NCBI GenBank assembly: GCA_002311915.1
Contig: DCAF01000076.1
Span: 18,614-36,819, forward strand
Direction: 5' to 3'
DNA length: 18,206 nt
Source: Sulfurovum sp. UBA1140
GTDB taxonomy: Bacteria; Campylobacterota; Campylobacteria; Campylobacterales; Sulfurovaceae
Shown here in pieces: positions 14,279-18,206 of this stretch (the stretch's first letter is position 1; the number at the start of each line of letters is the position of its first letter). The notes under the pieces were generated by a model. That model saw only the letters and a list, made by a program, of their open reading frames with translations. It did no database searches and was not told the DNA's origin. A program made the position numbers and the translations under genes.

Positions 14279-14440
14279 ATGATTGATGTTTTAGGACTCA
14301 ATAGAGTTAAATTTAAACGGGCAAGACAAATTCAGAGAATTAGAAAGGCATTTGAGCATGATTTAGAACTAGAAGAACCCTGCGAATACATCACTTCGTG
14401 GAAAATGACTTTGCAAAATTTAAAAAAAGAAAATAAATAG
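14279..14440 (+). CDS. Small conserved-looking protein, 53 aa
   Basis: An ATG at 14279 opens 53 codons ending in TAG at 14438-14440. It lies 31 bp after an extended -10 promoter with AAGAAG as the ribosome site, and ends 16 bp before pbpC. The product begins 'MIDVLGLNRVKFKRARQIQR', is strongly basic in its first half, then has an acidic segment 'EHDLELEEPCEYIT' and 'SWKMTLQNLKK'. It is soluble, probably helical, and has no signal peptide. No family was recognised. The placement between a good promoter and pbpC, and the even amino-acid composition, favour a real gene. Confidence 0.65.
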   Translation: MIDVLGLNRVKFKRARQIQRIRKAFEHDLELEEPCEYITSWKMTLQNLKKENK

Positions 14441-14456
14441 ATAACATAAAGCAAAT

Positions 14457-16655
14457 ATGAAACCCATCAAAATAATAACCCCAATTGCCCTATTTTTACT
14501 TCTAGTCACATTACTCCTAAACTTCCTCTATCCACTTGATATAGCACGACTTAACAAGCCAAAATCTACCATTATTTATGATCGTTATGGGCAACTGCTC
14601 TCTATTAAACTTAGTTCAGATGGGTATCTGCGTATTCCACTTGAACCCGATGCCATCAATACCAACATTAAAAAGATTGTTTTGGGGTACGAAGACCAAT
14701 ATTTCGAGAAACATTTGGGGGTAAACCCGTTGGCTATTGTTCGAGCATTGTGGTTTAATTTGACCAATCATCATAAAATTGGTGCTTCGACCATTACCAT
14801 GCAAGTGGCACGAATGATGCACCATCAACCCCGTACTTTAAAACAGAAACTGATTGAAATTTTTCAATCGTTTCAACTCGAATTTAAATATACTAAAGAT
14901 GAGATTTTAACACTTTACCTCAATAATGCTCCCTATGGGGGTAATGTCGAGGGGTTTGCCTCTGCTTCGTTTCGCTATTTTAACCTGCCCCCCTCTTCTC
15001 TCTCGCTTTCTCAAATTTCTTATTTGACCAGTATTCCTAAAAACCCTAATCGTAACTGTCCCAAAGCCCATCGAGATATTAATAAAATAAAGGAGCGTAT
15101 ACTTAATAGGCTCTATGGTTTAAAGGTAATCAACAGCAAGGAGTATCAACGCTCTAAAAATGAGATTATTTGTGCCAAAATTTATAACCTACCTCATCAA
15201 ATTCCCCATTTGACAGCTCGAATCAACCAAGAGGGCAAGGTCATCACCACCATAGATATTAAACTACAAAAGCGTGTTCAAGAGCTTATTAGCACTCAAA
15301 CCAAAACCCTAAACAGATTTCAGATTTATAATGGTTCTGCCATGGTGATTGACAATCAAACCATGCAAATTTTAGCCTATGTAGGGTCGCATAATTTTTA
15401 TGATAATCAACATGGGGGGCAAAATGATGGAGTTCGTGCGTTGGTCTCTCCTGCTTCGACCATGAAACCCTTTATCTATGCCAAAGCCCTAGAGCAAGGG
15501 CTTATTTCACCCCTTAAGAAACTTTATGATGTTCCCCTTTTTATTGAAGGATACAAACCCACCAACTACTCAAAACAGTATCTAGGCGAAGTTACGGCTT
15601 CGGAAGCGTTGCAATACTCTTTGAATATTCCTGCTGTGGAACTAGATAGACTGCTTAATAAAAATAGCCTCTATGGTCTACTAAAACAAGCCAATATCTC
15701 ATCACTCAATCAGTCAAAATCCTACTATGGAAGTGCATTAACGCTAGGGGGATGGGGAATATCTTTAAAAGAGAACCTTCAACTCTTTGCAATGTTGGCA
15801 AATGGGGGAGTCTATCAACAAGCGACCTATCTACAGCATCAAGAAATAGCTTCTACTCAAAGATTACTTAGCAAAGAGTCTACTTACTTGGTCAGCACCA
15901 TATTAGCCAATGCCCCACGAGCCAACTTCTCCTCATCATGGGAGTTTATGAAAAATATGCCCAAAGTGGCATTTAAAACAGGTACCTCTGCCCACACCAA
16001 AGATGTACTGACCATTGGCTACACCCCAAAATACAGTGTAGGAATATGGTTTGGAAACTTTTCAGGTAAAGAGAGCAGAGCTTACAAAAACACCTATGCC
16101 ACAGGCTTAAAGAGTGCCTCTCCTACGCTGTTTCAAATTTTTAAACTGTTGGATCAACAAGAGTGGTTTACCCAACCCCCCAATATTGTTAAACAATCCA
16201 TCTGTCAAGATGCTATATCTTTAGGAAAATGTAAAAAAATAGTTACTGATTATACGATAAAAGGGGTAAAACTCCATACACCCTGCTCTGCCATGCGTGC
16301 AGAGGTGTTGTCTTATTTAATAGAACAACAAAGTATTAACTCTATTACAGAACTCTCTGCACACCCCTGTTATAAGCAGTGGAAAAGCTACAAACCCCTT
16401 ATTACTAGCCCTGTTCATAACAAAACCTATATAAACAATCGACTGCTTCCCAATAGGCTGAAAAAAACCCTATTACAGTGTTACTCTTTTGAAGCAAACA
16501 GCACCATCTATTGGTTAATTGATAAAGAGAAACCCATTATAGCCTTATCAGGAGAGAGAGTCTATCGTTATCTCTCCCCCAACCCTCATCAAATCTCTTG
16601 CTTAGATAAGGGGGCAAAAATGCAGACCATCACCATTGAGAACCAAGAGCTTTAA
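14457..16655 (+). CDS. pbpC: Penicillin-binding protein 1C
   Basis: This 732-residue bifunctional peptidoglycan synthase is slightly shorter than the E. coli protein (770). One N-terminal membrane anchor lies at residues 5-24. The glycosyltransferase domain shows 'YEDQYFEKHLGV' (78-89, catalytic Glu79), 'GASTITMQVARM' (109-120), 'LKQKLIEIFQSFQLE' (128-142) and 'KDEILTLYLNNAPYGG' (147-162). The transpeptidase domain has 'SPASTMK' (Ser334, Lys337), 'YSLN' (SxN, 388-390) and 'KTGT' (507-510). The tail from about 640 ('LITSPVHNKTYI') is the BiPBP_C domain typical of the 1C class. Motif 2 reads GASTITMQ rather than GGSTITQQ. The alpha-2-macroglobulin gene often paired with pbpC is absent here. Its stop lies one base from the stop of the convergent lipoprotein gene. 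Confidence 0.96.
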   Translation: MKPIKIITPIALFLLLVTLLLNFLYPLDIARLNKPKSTIIYDRYGQLLSIKLSSDGYLRIPLEPDAINTNIKKIVLGYEDQYFEKHLGVNPLAIVRALWFNLTNHHKIGASTITMQVARMMHHQPRTLKQKLIEIFQSFQLEFKYTKDEILTLYLNNAPYGGNVEGFASASFRYFNLPPSSLSLSQISYLTSIPKNPNRNCPKAHRDINKIKERILNRLYGLKVINSKEYQRSKNEIICAKIYNLPHQIPHLTARINQEGKVITTIDIKLQKRVQELISTQTKTLNRFQIYNGSAMVIDNQTMQILAYVGSHNFYDNQHGGQNDGVRALVSPASTMKPFIYAKALEQGLISPLKKLYDVPLFIEGYKPTNYSKQYLGEVTASEALQYSLNIPAVELDRLLNKNSLYGLLKQANISSLNQSKSYYGSALTLGGWGISLKENLQLFAMLANGGVYQQATYLQHQEIASTQRLLSKESTYLVSTILANAPRANFSSSWEFMKNMPKVAFKTGTSAHTKDVLTIGYTPKYSVGIWFGNFSGKESRAYKNTYATGLKSASPTLFQIFKLLDQQEWFTQPPNIVKQSICQDAISLGKCKKIVTDYTIKGVKLHTPCSAMRAEVLSYLIEQQSINSITELSAHPCYKQWKSYKPLITSPVHNKTYINNRLLPNRLKKTLLQCYSFEANSTIYWLIDKEKPIIALSGERVYRYLSPNPHQISCLDKGAKMQTITIENQEL

Positions 16656-16656
16656 G

Positions 16657-17280
16657 TTAAAAACCAATCCGTTGCTCAAAACTTTGAAGTCTAAAGACCT
16701 TATGCTTGTCAATAATCACTTGACCTGTAACAATGGTATTAAAAGAGACAATAGTACCATCTTTGTCATAAACTATATTAGAAACCTCTATTTTTGTGTC
16801 TTTTGTAAGATTCAAATCATTAAAGAAGTAAGGTTGAATCACCTTTAACTCTAAAAGTTTGGGAAACCTTCCATCTTCATCTGCTTTATGGTAAGCAATT
16901 TCAATATCACCATTTTGAATGGTTTCGTCATCCTCGCAGAGATGAAAAGAGATGTTTTTAAGGTGCGACTGAACAGCTCCACTGTTGTTAATAAGTTGCA
17001 ATCCACTAATGGTACAGTAGTTGGTCTCTTGAGCAAAGGAGGTTGCCTCTTTGATGTTAATATTATGAATATGACTCTTAAGTAGCAGTGCCAAACGCCT
17101 GTTAAGTATTTCAATATCTAGTGGCTCTAGGTCACTCTTCTCTTTGCTACTGTAACTAATAGAGGTGGCTTTCCCCACGGCTGTATTTTTTTTTTGAGGT
17201 GAAGACTTGGTATTGCTACACCCTTGAAAAAAGATACTCGCTAGACTTAAAATAGCAAAAGATTTTTTAAAATATGGCAT
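16657..17280 (-). CDS. Hypothetical lipoprotein with A10 tract near its N-terminus
   Basis: The 207-residue protein has lipoprotein signal 'ILSLASIFFQGC' (Cys21) and ribosome site AGGGG 6 nt before ATG. The mature part has a charged linker to about residue 50, then a mixed domain with 'CTISGLQLINNSGAVQS' and 'HLCEDDETIQNGDIEIAY', giving two Cys that may pair. No family was recognised. A run of ten A residues on the coding strand (17186-17195) encodes part of 'SPQKKNT' just after the lipidation site; slippage there would switch the gene off. It is convergent with pbpC with one base between stop codons. Confidence 0.75.
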   Translation of the reverse strand: MPYFKKSFAILSLASIFFQGCSNTKSSPQKKNTAVGKATSISYSSKEKSDLEPLDIEILNRRLALLLKSHIHNINIKEATSFAQETNYCTISGLQLINNSGAVQSHLKNISFHLCEDDETIQNGDIEIAYHKADEDGRFPKLLELKVIQPYFFNDLNLTKDTKIEVSNIVYDKDGTIVSFNTIVTGQVIIDKHKVFRLQSFEQRIGF

Positions 17281-17405
17281 AATAGCCCCTTTTATATGGT
17301 AGTTATTTGGTTAAATATTAACATATTATATTATTATAAACTTAATATTTTATATTAATATTTAAATTTTATTAAAATAAAAGCTAAACTGTTTCTAATT
17401 TTTAT

Positions 17406-17432
17406 TTGACATAGATTAAAATTTGATATAAT
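17406..17432 (+). promoter_or_regulatory. panD promoter
   Basis: Consensus TTGACA (17406-17411) and TATAAT (17427-17432) lie 15 bp apart, the latter preceded by TGA to give an extended -10. The start codon is 28 bp downstream with GGAGA as ribosome site. Upstream, 17313-17395 is almost purely A and T and could act as an UP element. This is the best-matching -35/-10 pair in the window. Confidence 0.7.
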
Positions 17433-17459
17433 ACAAAAAACAGAAATGGAGAGATTTTA

Positions 17460-17828
17460 ATGAATATTACCATGCTCTATAGTAAGTTACACAGAGCGAC
17501 AATAACAGAAGCAAATCTTAACTATGTTGGTTCGATTACCATTGACAGAGAGCTTTTAAAAAGTGCCAATATGCGTGTTGCTCAAAAGGTAGATATTGTT
17601 AATATTAACAATGGTGAGCGATTTTCAACCTACATTATACCAGGGGTTGCAGGTAAAAAAGAGATATGTATTAACGGAGCCGCTGCTCGAAAAGTACAAG
17701 TGGGTGACAAAATTATTATTATTGCCTATGCGTCAATGACCGAACAAGAGGCAGAGACATTTAAACCACAAATTGTTATATTAGAAGATGACAACAGTGT
17801 GGCACAAGAATTTAAAGGATTAGAGTAA
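17460..17828 (+). CDS. panD: Aspartate 1-decarboxylase
   Basis: PanD converts L-aspartate to beta-alanine for pantothenate and coenzyme A synthesis. The 122-residue proenzyme is typical in length. It carries the self-cleavage site 'NYVGSITID' with cleavage between Gly24 and Ser25, where Ser25 becomes the pyruvoyl group. Other conserved parts are 'MLYSKLHRATIT' (5-16), 'NINNGERFSTYII' (48-60, substrate-binding Arg54 and Tyr58) and 'GAAARKVQVGDKIIIIAYA' (73-91). It has its own promoter. The stop overlaps the next start by one base (TAATG), so ybaB is translationally coupled; the same panD-ybaB order is found in Helicobacter. Confidence 0.97.
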   Translation: MNITMLYSKLHRATITEANLNYVGSITIDRELLKSANMRVAQKVDIVNINNGERFSTYIIPGVAGKKEICINGAAARKVQVGDKIIIIAYASMTEQEAETFKPQIVILEDDNSVAQEFKGLE

Positions 17829-18142
17829 TGTTTGAAGGACTTGATATGAGTAAAATGGGGCAGATGATGGAAGAACTTCAATCTAAAGCCAAAGCAATGG
17901 AAGAGCAATCTAAACTGATTACCATGACAGCCAAAGCAGGTGGTGGGATGATAGAGGTGACGGCCAACGGTGCAGGAGAGGTCATTGATATTAATATTGA
18001 TAACTCTATTTTAGATGACAAAGAGTCTTTGCAGATTCTACTTATCTCTGCAATAAATGATGTCTTTAAGATGGTTGAAGACAACAAAAAGTCTCAAGCC
18101 ATGGGCATGATGGGTGGAATGAATCCTTTTGGAATGAAGTAA
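17828..18142 (+). CDS. ybaB: YbaB/EbfC-family nucleoid-associated protein
   Basis: The 104-residue protein matches the YbaB/EbfC family of small dimeric DNA-binding proteins. Residues 8-35 form the N-terminal helix ('MSKMGQMMEELQSKAKAMEE'), followed by the strand region 'AGGGMIEVTANGAGEVIDINID' (37-58), a helix 'KESLQILLISAINDVFKMVED' and a Met/Gly-rich tail 'GMMGGMNPFGM' usual for the family. Other members bind DNA with little sequence preference; YbaB is often next to recR and dnaX in gammaproteobacteria but beside panD in this lineage. It overlaps panD by one base. The last 64 bp of the window after its stop show nothing recognisable. Confidence 0.95.
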   Translation: MFEGLDMSKMGQMMEELQSKAKAMEEQSKLITMTAKAGGGMIEVTANGAGEVIDINIDNSILDDKESLQILLISAINDVFKMVEDNKKSQAMGMMGGMNPFGMK

Positions 18143-18206
18143 CCCGACAAGAAAAAACTATATAAAAGCATATCTAAGTCACAAAACCTATATAAACCTA
18201 AACAGT

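Overview
The window is about 18.2 kb of AT-rich bacterial chromosome, most likely from a member of the Campylobacterota (Epsilonproteobacteria), probably a free-living relative of Sulfurovum or Sulfurimonas. The evidence is a CiaB-family C-terminus at the left edge, the panD-ybaB pair at the right edge, a sensor kinase with the 'MGEMISIIAHQWRQPLN' H-box common in this phylum, sigma-70 promoters that look like an extended -10 (TGnTATAAT) with little -35, and codon use typical of these genomes. No rRNA, tRNA, CRISPR array or complete mobile element was seen. The genus cannot be fixed from the sequence alone.

Left part (1-3019): the 3' end of ciaB, a DUF6348-like gene, then a decayed type I restriction-modification locus on the minus strand. 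Of that locus only the hsdS 3' end, an intact AAA/DUF4143-type ATPase and an internally deleted hsdR stub remain.

Leucine and cell-wall operon (3020-7399): a 14-bp inverted repeat overlaps an extended -10 promoter. It is followed by an unannotated 23-codon leader peptide with six Leu codons among its last seven sense codons, alternative hairpins and a T run, and then leuA. This is a classical-looking leucine attenuator (leuL). Directly abutting leuA are three envelope or peptidoglycan hydrolases: a NamZ-type exo-muramidase, an Amidase_3 protein and an Amidase_2 protein. The last appears to have lost about 35 C-terminal residues by a 1-nt shift in an A run.

Middle part (7503-11731): a large lipoprotein gene diverges from a two-component system (OmpR-type regulator, then a 7TM sensor kinase, overlapping by 8 bp). 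An outer-membrane beta-barrel gene with its own promoter follows.

Minus-strand group (11732-14149): a degraded stretch with an IS200/IS605-like hairpin, an ArsC/YffB-family gene cut off after 35 codons, a YdjM-like DUF457 membrane protein, a small lipoprotein, a 140-bp intergenic element with strong nested secondary structure including a perfect three-way junction, and thiG.

Right part (14243-18142): a 53-codon gene missed by length cut-offs, pbpC (penicillin-binding protein 1C), a convergent lipoprotein gene with an A10 tract just after its signal peptide, and panD-ybaB behind a clear promoter. The main observations to follow up are the leu attenuator, the structured intergenic element, the leuA-muramidase-amidase operon and the frameshifted amidase tail.
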